Source: Nageia nagi (Eukaryota > Pinophyta). Taken from it: DNA of 64,000 bases. This document shows, in pieces, positions 56,179-64,000 of the stretch. Positions within the stretch are counted from its first letter, which is position 1; each line of letters begins with the position of its first letter. The notes under the pieces were generated by a model. That model saw nothing but the letters and a program-made list of their open reading frames with translations, had not been told where the DNA came from and did not search any database. The position numbers and the translations under genes were made by a program. Location: assembly GCA_050084985.1 (NCBI GenBank), contig JBITNC010000001.1, positions 34,844,001 through 34,908,000 on the forward strand, written 5' to 3'.

Positions 56179-56457
56179 CTAAATCTTTTTTATCTTATTC
56201 ATCATAATTGCCAAGAATATCCAATGATTGTAACTAGGCATTTTGATTATCAAAATTTCCCTCACTTCTACAAGTAATTTCCAAAGTGCCAACACCCTAT
56301 CACAAGGGAATGTGTTCATAGCATAACATGAAACATACAATCTCAAATAATTTTCTAATTTTTTATCCAAAATATTTTGAATTTTATATTTAAAAAAAGA
56401 TAATGCACTAAAAATTTGATCATCTTCAACAAATCCTAAAATTAATTTTTGACACAA
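56179..56457 (-). pseudogene. Unassigned 92-codon frame, possibly transposase-like
   Basis: Minus-strand stretch with DDQIFSALSFFKYKIQNILD, LRLYVSCYAMNTFPCDRV and LWKLL. The pattern (F-S-x-L-S-F-K, then F-P-x-D then W) faintly recalls the C-terminal part of some hAT-like transposases, but I am not certain. Its upstream end lies inside the triplicated unit described next. Confidence 0.3.
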
Positions 56458-57425
56458 TTCATATAATCAAAAATATTTTTTTCATAATCATGTAATAACA
56501 TCACATTTGCTAAGGTTACTCAAATTCCTATATTGAATAACCATTATCAAACTAATATGTTTGTAGAATTAAAATAATGTCTGAATAATAGATCAATGCA
56601 CTATTTATGTAGATGCCTAAAAATAAATTATTATTTATTAAATAATTCATTTTATAGCATCAAGGATATTTATTGTAAAAATGGATTAAAATATACCAAA
56701 GGCAATGTAATCAATGTGATGGACCATAGAACAATGTATTCCTAATATCAATTTTTGACACAATTCATATAATCAAAATATTTTCTTATTTTATCTTATA
56801 TGATATTTCTTGAATATAATTTCTTTTATAATCATGTAATAACATCACATTCGCTAGGGTTACTCAAATTCCTATATTGACTAACCATTATCAAACCACT
56901 ATGTTTGTAGAATTAAAATAATGTATGAATAATAAATCTATGCACTATTTATGTAGATTCCTAAAAATGAATTATTATTTATTAAATAATTCATTTTATA
57001 ACATCAAGGATATTTATTGTATAAAATGGTTAAAATATACCCAAGGCAATGTAATCAATGTAATGGACCATAGAACAATGGAATCCTAAATTCAATTTTT
57101 GACACAATTCATATAATCAAAAATATTTTCTTATTTTATCTTATATGATATTTCTTGAATATAATTTTTTTTTATAATCATGTAATAACATCACATTCAC
57201 TAGGGTTACTCAAATTCTTATATTGACTAACCATTACCAAACCAATATGTTTGTAGAATTAAAATAATGGATGAATAATAAATCAATGCACTATTTATGT
57301 AGATGCCTAAAAATGAATTATTATTTATTAAATAATTCATTTTATAGCATCAAGGATATTTATTGTCAAAAATGGTTAAAATATATCCAAGGAAATGTAA
57401 TCAATATAATGGACCATAGAATGAT
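56433..57425 (+). repeat. Triplication across two element boundaries
   Basis: Three tandem copies start at about 56,433, 56,738 and 57,083 (ATCCTAAA, then TTTTTGACACAATTCATA). Each runs through flanking DNA, 46 bp of a minus-strand LTR end (TG at 56,572, 56,906 and 57,252) and then the first ~130 bp of the nested element's LTR (TG at 56,608, 56,952 and 57,298). Unit lengths are 305 and 345 bp; the first copy lacks about 40 bp. Confidence 0.93.
57293..57297 (+). repeat. Target-site duplication ATTTA (left)
   Basis: ATTTA precedes the LTR and recurs at 60718-60722. The host LTR's other copy (near 61,547-61,551) has a single ATTTA flanked by GCACT and TCTATAAT. Confidence 0.9.
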
Positions 57426-58053
57426 GTAAAGGGTGTAAAATATCAATCAAGATACCACAAACAATGTAATGTGCAATGATTTGAAGAATCAAAGAGGATC
57501 AAGATGTTGTTATAAAAGAATACCAAAGGCAACACAATCTCTCATGAACAAATGATCAAATAGGGAGAGAGAGAGAATAGAATATGTAATACCATATCCA
57601 TCCTAATAAATGTGTTTTGTAACACCACCTATCTCAGATTTGCTATACCCTTCGTATTTTTCATGAATTTCAATTTCTACTCATAGATGTGCATATTTTA
57701 GGCTATTAATGACATTTGTTATGCATTGATGTTATCATGTTTGAAGTCTAATCCATAATACTCTTCATCTAGTTGTATATACTTCAATTCAAATACATGA
57801 ATGTGCCTAATCCATGCAATTAATGATATATTTTTCACATAAATTGATGTGCTTTAATTTGACTACTTAGAGCTCACTGATTATTAGAAGGTAGGCATGT
57901 GACATTTTGTTTCGTATGTACTCAAAATGATATATTCATTTGTGAGGTTTATACATCAGTTAGAGATCATATATGGTTTGTATTACAAACAACCTATTAT
58001 TTATTGTAAATCATATTAATGAATTATTTTTAATTTTTTATTTATGGTTTACA
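57298..58053 (+). repeat. 5' LTR of the deleted Tat element
   Basis: Starts TGTAGATGCCTAAAAATGAA with the conserved hairpin at 57314-57339 (TGAATTATT/AATAATTCA), ends TATGGTTTACA. Confidence 0.9.
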
Positions 58054-58056
58054 TTT

Positions 58057-58066
58057 TGGTGAACCC
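58057..58066 (+). promoter_or_regulatory. Primer-binding site TGGTGAACCC
   Basis: Starts three bases after the LTR, as in the 16,375-36,975 element. Confidence 0.75.
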
Positions 58067-58174
58067 ATATGTTCTATTTATCTTGCCCTTCTGATGATAT
58101 CTTGTGAGAATTCTATAAAGGATCTACACCATCAATATCATTTATGGTTATTTCTAAGCTATTAGTAGCATTAA

Positions 58175-58315
58175 AATGGAAGAAGCATTTCAAAATATGA
58201 TTAGAGAAACACATGCACTATGCAAAGAGGTATTTTCCATGAATAGTTCAAATAACATCCACAATTATCCCCCATCACCCAATCAAGAGGCCCTCAAATT
58301 TGAAGAAGATGGTTC
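58175..58315 (+). pseudogene. Tat gag start fragment
   Basis: ATGGAAGAAGCATTTCAAAA opens MEEAFQNMIRETHALCKEVF, which parallels the gag start at 17,115 in the larger element. It is cut short and fused to the linker. Confidence 0.5.
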
Positions 58316-58920
58316 TTGCTCTGCATTATCACTCTTATTAGATCCACTCCTTTAGTCAAGGATATGTTCTCTTTTTCTATTTATGATGACATTGATGATA
58401 ATGATGATATTCCACTTGAGTTTGATTGCTATAATAATGATGATATATTGGATTACATGGAGGCATGTTCTAAATTGGCTAACATAAATGAGAAAAATAA
58501 GGAAGAAAATGAGATTTTAGGATTGAATGGATCATTGGTACTATTAAAAAAGGATGATGAATTGGTTAAAGTTGAATATGCTCTTCCAACACCACAAGAA
58601 AAAAGGTACACAAACAAGTTTATTGAGATTCATAGTGATTTTACAAGGTCTTATATTAATATTCCTGGTTTAGATCCTTCTCTTGTCATGCATTATTTAG
58701 AATGAATGGTTCATATTAATAATCCTATTGCAAGGATAAGAGTTTATATTTCATTGCAAAATATTGATATGATTATGGATAGTTTTAGTTTTTCTCTCAT
58801 GTATGGATATAATCAAAGTTTAGTTCTAATAGACTTTAGTAAAGAATTATATTTCTCCATATTAGCCACATTATATGCCTTGGGGGCATTATTGTTTTAG
58901 TAAGATGATGAAAAAGATAT
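58316..58920 (+). pseudogene. Tat protease-RT linker fused to RNase H remnant
   Basis: A 129-codon open stretch carries SIYDDIDDNDDIPLEFDCYN, LVKVEYALPTPQEKRYTNKF and SYINIPGLDPSLVMHYL, the acidic linker and RT entry also seen at 27,110-27,580. A second open stretch (58706-58900) begins in RT-like sequence (QNIDMIMDSFSFSL) and jumps to YFSILATLYALGALL of RNase H. Deletions have removed most of RT. The surviving linker is notably free of stops. Confidence 0.8.
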
Positions 58921-59040
58921 GATAGCAAAAATTATTTAGAATGATGATACAATAGGTTACAAAGAATTTTTAGATGCATATGATGGGGATCCATGCTATC
59001 AATGACATGCATTACTGTTTACACATTGTTAGTAGCATAT

Positions 59041-59160
59041 AAATAGTAAAAGGAGAAAGAAAAAAGAAAAAAAAAAAAAAAAAAGAGAGAAAATAGAAAA
59101 AGAAAAATAGCAAAAAGAAAAAGAAAAAAAAAAAAAGAGCAAAAGAGAAAAAGATAAAAA
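59041..59160 (+). repeat. Purine-only stretch (A/G rich)
   Basis: About 120 bp almost entirely A with scattered G and rare T/C (AAAAAGAAAAAG units). It probably arose by slippage in the deleted interior. The Phe-rich minus-strand frame here is an artefact. Confidence 0.93.
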
Positions 59161-59955
59161 TTGATGATGGTATAACATCTACATACCATGGATATAAAAA
59201 TGTTAGGTCATTTATGGCCATCAATATCAATAGTAAGAGTTCACTCACTTAAAACATAAATCAATGATGTAACCATAAGTAGATTTCTGACATTGACTCA
59301 TCATGAATGTATGATGCAACTCACTATGTATCTAAAATATTTTCATGCAAGGTATATCTAACACATTTTATAGGTATCTACATCAAAATAAGAAAATCAA
59401 GTAATGCATATTCCATGTTGTCAATGATGTGCTTATCAATGAATCAAGAGCTCAAATCAAGTGAACTCATTTGTATCAAGGTATGGATGTAAGTGCATCA
59501 AATTCTTGAGTAGTAAAGATGATGGAATGGCTAGATTCATGGTTGAATAGTGTAAGAAAAAAATGAGACCTCTTTTGTATCAAGGCATGGACGTAAGAGC
59601 ATCAATTTCTTGAGTCTCAAAAATGAAGAAATAGCTAGATCTATGGTTGAATAGTGTAATGAGAAACTATTTCAAAGATTATACATGGGACTATAAGACT
59701 ACCTACTAGCAAATTTCTTTCCATGATAAAAATATCACAATAGGGAAAGAGACATAGGTCTTCATATTTTGTCTTGGTTGCACCACTCAAGGAACTTTCC
59801 TAGGGAAACCAAGCCAAAAGGGGGCAGCAAAGGACCCTCATCATTATCGTCAAATGGTAGTATTGGATAAAAATTTCAAAAAAAACATTCTTCTATACTT
59901 CTTCTTTGGATATGTAATTGCATTGCTTCAATCACACCTCCAAAGAGGGTTAAAA
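59161..59955 (+). other. 3' region of the deleted Tat element
   Basis: Colinear with 35,500-36,358 (GTTCACTCACTTAAAA, CAACTCACTATGTATC, AGGGAAACCAAG, CACACCTCCAAAGAG). It carries a duplicated ~95-bp block (about 59,460 and 59,568: CTTTTGTATCAAGGCATGGA, TTGAATAGTGTAA). Confidence 0.8.
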
Positions 59956-60717
59956 TGTAGATGCCTAAAAATAAATTATTATTTATTAAATAAAGCATTT
60001 TAGAGAATCAAGGATATTTATTGTAAAAAGGGGTTAAAATATACCCAAGGAAATGTAATCAATGTAATGGACCATACAACAATGTAAAGAGTATCAAATA
60101 TCAATAAATACACCACAAAAAATGTAATGTGCAATGATCCCAAAAATCAAAGAGGATCAAGATGTTGTTATAAAATAATATCAAAGAAAACATAATTTCT
60201 CATGAATAGATGGTTGGATAGGGAGAGAGAGAGAATAGAATATGCATTATCATATCCATCCCAACAAAGGTGTTTGTAACACCACCTATATCATATTTGC
60301 TATACCCTTCATCTTATCTCATGCATTTCAATTTTTGCTCATGGATGTGCATATTTTAGGCCCTTAAAAATGTTTGTTATGCATGGATATTATCATGTTT
60401 GAAGTCTAATATGTAATACTCTTCATATGGTTTCATATACTTCAATTTGGATCCATGAATGTGCCTAATCCATGTAACTAATGGCATATTTTTCACATAA
60501 ATTGATAGTGTAGTAATTTGACTACCTAGAGTTCACTGATGATCAGAAGGTAGGCATGTGACCACTCATTTCATATGTACCTAGAATGATCTATTCATTT
60601 ATGAGGTTTATACATTAGTTGGAGATCATATATGGCTTGTATTACTTAAAATAACATATTATTTATTGTAAATCATATTAATGAATTATTTATTTAAATC
60701 ATTATTTATGGTTTACA
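59956..60717 (+). repeat. 3' LTR of the deleted Tat element
   Basis: Partner of 57298-58053. In the hairpin, TGAATTATT reads TAAATTATT and AATAATTCA reads AATAAAGCA. Confidence 0.9.
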
Positions 60718-60722
60718 ATTTA
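60718..60722 (+). repeat. Target-site duplication ATTTA (right)
   Basis: Exact partner of 57293-57297. Confidence 0.9.
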
Positions 60723-61239
60723 TCTATAATATAATATTGAAGCATATATCAAAGATATGTTAATAAATGAGTATGATAAATGAGGTACATTTGTTAGATT
60801 CACATAATTATGAAATAACATGAATCATACATCAAACTCAATTCATGGATATGTAATGAAAGGTATTTAATTTTCATAATCCAAAGAATTAAAGAAGAAA
60901 AATATATGACTAAAATTGAACCATTCTTCCTTGAACATTGTTGGTTTGATGCTCCTTGTATGCCCCTTTTTGACTTGGTTTCCCTAGAAAAGCTCCATGA
61001 ATAGGGTGATCAAGACAAAAATAAGATGGGAAAATATGATATTCTAAGGTTGCCTTAGGAATTCACTAAAAACTCTCATCTTGAAGGATCAATGATAGCT
61101 TTAGATCTACTCTCCATATAGATTCCTTTGGCCATTACCCATGATGCAACCATAAAATTTTTTCTCCTCACTTGATGGATAGGGGTAACTCCATTTTTTA
61201 TCTTAATTTCTTCCTTCTGATCTTCTTTCCCACCATGTC

Positions 61240-61420
61240 CATACTAGTATCTACTAAAGTAGTGAATCACCATTGGTATCTACAAGATAGTTGCCAACAT
61301 ATAAATATTGGTATCTACCAAAGTAGTGGCCAATAAATCAACATTGTTATCTATCAGAGAAGTGGACAATGAGTCACTATTAGAATATATAAAAGTAGTG
61401 GTTAATGAGGGCTTGGATGA
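61240..61420 (+). repeat. TATCTACCAAAGTAGTG short repeats
   Basis: Four to five diverged ~45-bp units containing 'ttggtatctac(ca)aagtagtg(g/a)' in the interior of the minus-strand Tat relative. The open frame at 61308-61535 spans them and is not clearly a gene. Confidence 0.65.
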
Positions 61421-61508
61421 AATGAGTGATTCAAATGAAACTTCTTATATCTTGCACAAAATCTTACCCCAAGGGATAAAATCCTTTGAAATAGTGGGTT
61501 CACCAAAA

Positions 61509-61905
61509 TGTAGACTAAAACAAATGCATGAATAATAAATTGATGCACTATTTATCTATAATGTAATATTGAAGCATATATTATAAATATGGCATCCTTA
61601 CAAACATGATAAATAATGCACCTTCATTAGATTTGCATCAATATGAAATAATAGAGATCATATACCAATTGTATAAAAATACTATGAGAAATAAACATCA
61701 CCAATAGCCTAAGAGAATGTTGCTAGCAGCATGAAAGATGTAGATCCACACATATAAATTAAACAAAGGGTTTCACATATCTATGAAAAGGTAGTGTTAT
61801 GAAACACCTTTGTTTTGTTGGATCAAATGATATTGCATGTTCTCTATTGATGTTGATTGATATCATTTATGTTGCCTTTGATATTCTTTTATAGTAAGAT
61901 TCTAA
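61509..61905 (-). repeat. Truncated 5' LTR of the minus-strand Tat relative
   Basis: Reverse complement of the 16,500-16,991 part of the Tat LTR (ACATTATAGATAAATAGTGC on the minus strand, TTGCCTTTGATATTCTTTTA on the plus strand). Similarity stops near 61,905. Confidence 0.8.
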
Positions 61906-62199
61906 AGTAAGGGTTTCACCATAGCCATGGCCTTAATCAATTCATATAAATTGAAATTATCCCTTATTACTTTTTATAGAGTTTAATATATTTTTCTTAA
62001 TTCAATCCTTGTATTAGAAACAAATACAAGAAATAATGTATACAATATAGCCATTTATTTAATATTGTTTTCTAGGAAAACTATTCATTTGTAAAAATAG
62101 TGCATAATAATATAAAGTTGATCCATCATATTAAATTTTAAATAGTTTTTAGGATCCTTTATATCTATTATGATTTTCAAACTCTCAAATATAGGGACC

Positions 62200-62257
<58 letters not shown>

Positions 62258-62261
62258 TATG

Positions 62262-62295
<34 letters not shown>

Positions 62296-62660
62296 TTAAT
62301 ATAATAAGTTTCATCAAACTATTACTTTCTTGCAACATTGGAAGAATACAACATAATGTAAGTGATGTCTCATTGCATTTTAACTTATAAACAAATATTT
62401 TTTTGAATGAAAAATACCTTGCATTAATTAAGAAAAATTTCCATATAAAAATGTAAGGATGGGATTAGGCACCCCTTGAATATTACTCAAACCATAGGGG
62501 GTTAAAAACTAATAACAAAATTAATCCAGTTATCCAAAAGAAACATCCCTTGAACCATAGTGGTTAGGAACCAATAACAACATTAACCCAAAAAGTCCAA
62601 AAGATATAATTCCAACTAATATAATAAACTAAAGTGCATTTAAGCTATGTCCATGGGGAG
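61906..62660. other. Unassigned, with (TA)n and (TATG)n run
   Basis: No genes or LTRs seen. A (TA)n tract followed by GTAT/GTATG repeats occupies about 62,203-62,296. Confidence 0.5.
62203..62296. repeat. (TA)n then (TATG)n microsatellite
   Basis: About 23 TA units, then TATATG and seven or so TATG units. Confidence 0.95.
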
Positions 62661-63500
62661 TGTTGACACCTAAAAGTGGTCCCATTAACACGGTCCTACT
62701 TAAGTGCAACTTACATACATGTTTTAATCATATTTTACCTTATTATCACATATTTCTGAAGTTTTGTTCTTATGTTTTATGTTAGGTACATCAGGATGGC
62801 TACTACCTTCACACAAGGGATCAAATGGTGAATCACATTGGATATAAATGTAAGTATATCTAACCTAGGGAAATCATGTCAAGATTACATATCGATAGTT
62901 GATAACCTACTCTTGGGTATTTGTAAATGCCACCTATTGATATTGGAATCTTGTTACCACTCAAGAAAATATCTTTCATACACATCTATGATCATATGCT
63001 TAGTTTGACTTATCTTATTCTCTATTGTTATCGATACTTGTTAATGAACCTCATTCTTTTGGATTGTTAGTGCCCACATTGAGGACTACACCTATGCTGA
63101 GCTCTTTAAGACTAGCACTTACTCTTATGTTTATTATGTAGTTAGCCTTGGGGTTCATATAACAAGGTCACCAATCTTTGGCAAGTTTTTTGATCATATC
63201 CTTGACCTCGACATAGGTAAGGATACAAAGGTATTTATCTTCCACTTTGTTTAGTGCATGTAGTTACATTTTACATTTTGACATCAATGTAATTTTGTTA
63301 TTTTGTTATTTTACTATAGAATTCCCTTATTTGTGTATGTTTGTTTAAGTTCAATTAGCAAAGATAATTCATACAATAAAATGTATATGTGCTTTTAGTC
63401 ATTTAGAGGTAAACCTAGGTATACCAAAACACATATCAACATATTATCATCCACCTTTCTTTGCATTTTTTTTCTCTAAATTAGGGTTACAATATAGTGC
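62661..63500 (+). repeat. LTR-start-like TGTTGACACCTAAAAG and following region
   Basis: CCATGGGGAG (purine-rich) at 62,651-62,660 directly precedes TGTTGACACCTAAAAGTGG, matching the Tat LTR start pattern. The following region includes a short legible frame near 63,060-63,230 (IEDYTYAELFKTSTYSYVYY) of unknown family. No LTR partner is in the window. Confidence 0.35.
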
Positions 63501-63596
63501 TCTTGGACCTATAATTCTATCACAATGTCAAACCTATTAAGGGTTCTATTTATACACTATATTCCTAAGGTACTTTTTTTTAGTAGCAATAAAAAT

Positions 63597-64000
63597 GCAT
63601 ATCTTAATGCTAACCTTGTAGATAAGAAAAATCCAAAGACAATAAGAATTGGTAGGCCTAAAGTGGTTCAAAGGTGAAGTGAAAGAATTCATAGCAAACA
63701 ACCATCTATCGATGTACAGGGGAAGATAACCAAGGAAGCTACTCATAATGCTTCAAATCAAAAAAACTTTGTAAATATCTTTGATAGTCCAACTAAGATA
63801 GTAAATCAAAGGATTCATTTAGATAATATAGGATATCAAAACCCTCCAAAATATAACCTCCTATAACAACTAAAGAGGAGATTATTTTCTAATTAAGTCA
63901 TGATGAGATATTCAATAAGGTCATGAGTTCCAAGGAGAATAAGCATAGATTTATTAAACTTTTAAGTGGATTACCAGTTGAAGAAAAGGCATATGTAATT
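63597..64000 (+). pseudogene. Unassigned coding remnant, runs off the window
   Basis: The frame reads AYLNANLVDKKNPKTIRIGR, PSIDVQGKITKEATHNASNQ and KNFVNIFDSPTKIVNQRI, then shifts near 63,865 and continues EIFNKVMSSKENKHRFIKLL, SGLPVEEKAYVI to the last base. Codon texture and rarity of stops (one TGA near 63,677) indicate genuine past coding. I do not recognise the family; position after an LTR-like start suggests a retrotransposon Gag-side ORF, but a captured host gene is possible. Confidence 0.5.

Larger units (their letters stand above)
57298..60717 (+). mobile_element. Internally deleted Tat element with intact ends
   Basis: LTRs 57298-58053 and 59956-60717, primer site TGGTGAACCC (58057-58066), purine tract CCAAAGAGGGTTAAAA before the 3' LTR, ATTTA duplications. 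The interior is only about 1.9 kb: a gag start, the protease-RT linker, and a join to an RNase H piece. Shares LTR start, hairpin, primer site and 3' region with the element at 16,375-36,975. Confidence 0.92.
57252..61905 (-). mobile_element. Minus-strand Tat relative, mostly deleted, hosting another Tat element
   Basis: One LTR end is at 61509 (TGTAGACTAAAAC), with the primer site TGGTGAACCC (minus strand) at 61496-61505. The other LTR end is at 57252 (TGTAGAATTAAAA). The intervening Tat element at 57298-60717 sits in the latter LTR. Interior 60,900-61,495 has no coding domain. The 5' LTR is truncated near 61,905. Confidence 0.75.

Noticed and set aside
56608-57297. Extra LTR starts at 56,608 and 56,952 as separate elements
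   Set aside because: They are copies made by the local triplication, each truncated after about 130 bp.
59012-59248. Phe-rich minus-strand frame
   Set aside because: Product of the A/G-rich tract at 59,041-59,160.
1-64000. tRNA or rRNA genes, host protein genes
   Set aside because: None recognised. Primer sites resemble tRNA ends but are only 10-12 bases.

Overview
The window looks like intergenic DNA from a large, repeat-rich land-plant nuclear genome. It is visibly AT-rich, and I recognise no intact host gene, rRNA or tRNA. Almost everything readable is LTR-retrotransposon sequence: Ty3/gypsy of the Tat type (with a second, 'archaeal-type' RNase H), chromovirus-like Ty3/gypsy, and Ty1/copia with an initiator-Met-tRNA primer site. 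There is also an L1-type LINE remnant. Most reading frames are broken by stops, often TAG or TAA where CAG or CAA would be expected. A gymnosperm is plausible but not shown by the sequence.

Layout. 1-5.8 kb: decayed chromovirus (gag, PR, RT, RNase H, IN, chromodomain-like tail), flanked by a ~50-bp direct repeat. 5.8-7.77 kb: Tat fragment (RNase H, aRNase H, integrase); its integrase C-terminus appears to resume at 43.08 kb, followed by its 3' LTR at 44.28 kb. 7.96-11.77 kb: the youngest-looking element, a 3.8-kb non-autonomous copia element with ~98% identical LTRs, a perfect GATCC target duplication and one intact 579-codon ORF.

15.14-41.51 kb is one nest. A copia element with ~1.9-kb LTRs and TATTC duplications carries only gag. 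Its 5' LTR is split by a Tat element (16,375-36,975). That Tat element is itself split by a minus-strand element (19,462-27,026) carrying gag plus an antisense plant-mobile-domain (PMD) gene with an intron, and by a gag-protease-only Ty3/gypsy element (29,424-34,043).

45.1-47.8 kb: small minus-strand element with ~191-bp LTRs and no coding I recognise. 48.3-52.9 kb: tandem copia array sharing 717-bp LTRs, with a chromovirus integrase fragment inside. 54.5-56.2 kb: an isolated LTR fragment and a minus-strand LINE. 56.4-61.9 kb: a Tat element with ATTTA duplications inside a minus-strand Tat relative, with a later triplication across the junction. 62-64 kb: microsatellite, an LTR-like start and an unassigned coding remnant.

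Four elements keep gag, or a gag-derived ORF, without polymerase: 7.96-11.77 kb, the 15.14 kb copia, 19.46-27.03 kb and 29.42-34.04 kb. They would depend on enzymes from relatives. The two most unusual coding objects are the acidic, cysteine-rich gag-fusion ORF at 9,554-11,293 and the antisense, intron-containing PMD gene at about 21.24-23.61 kb.
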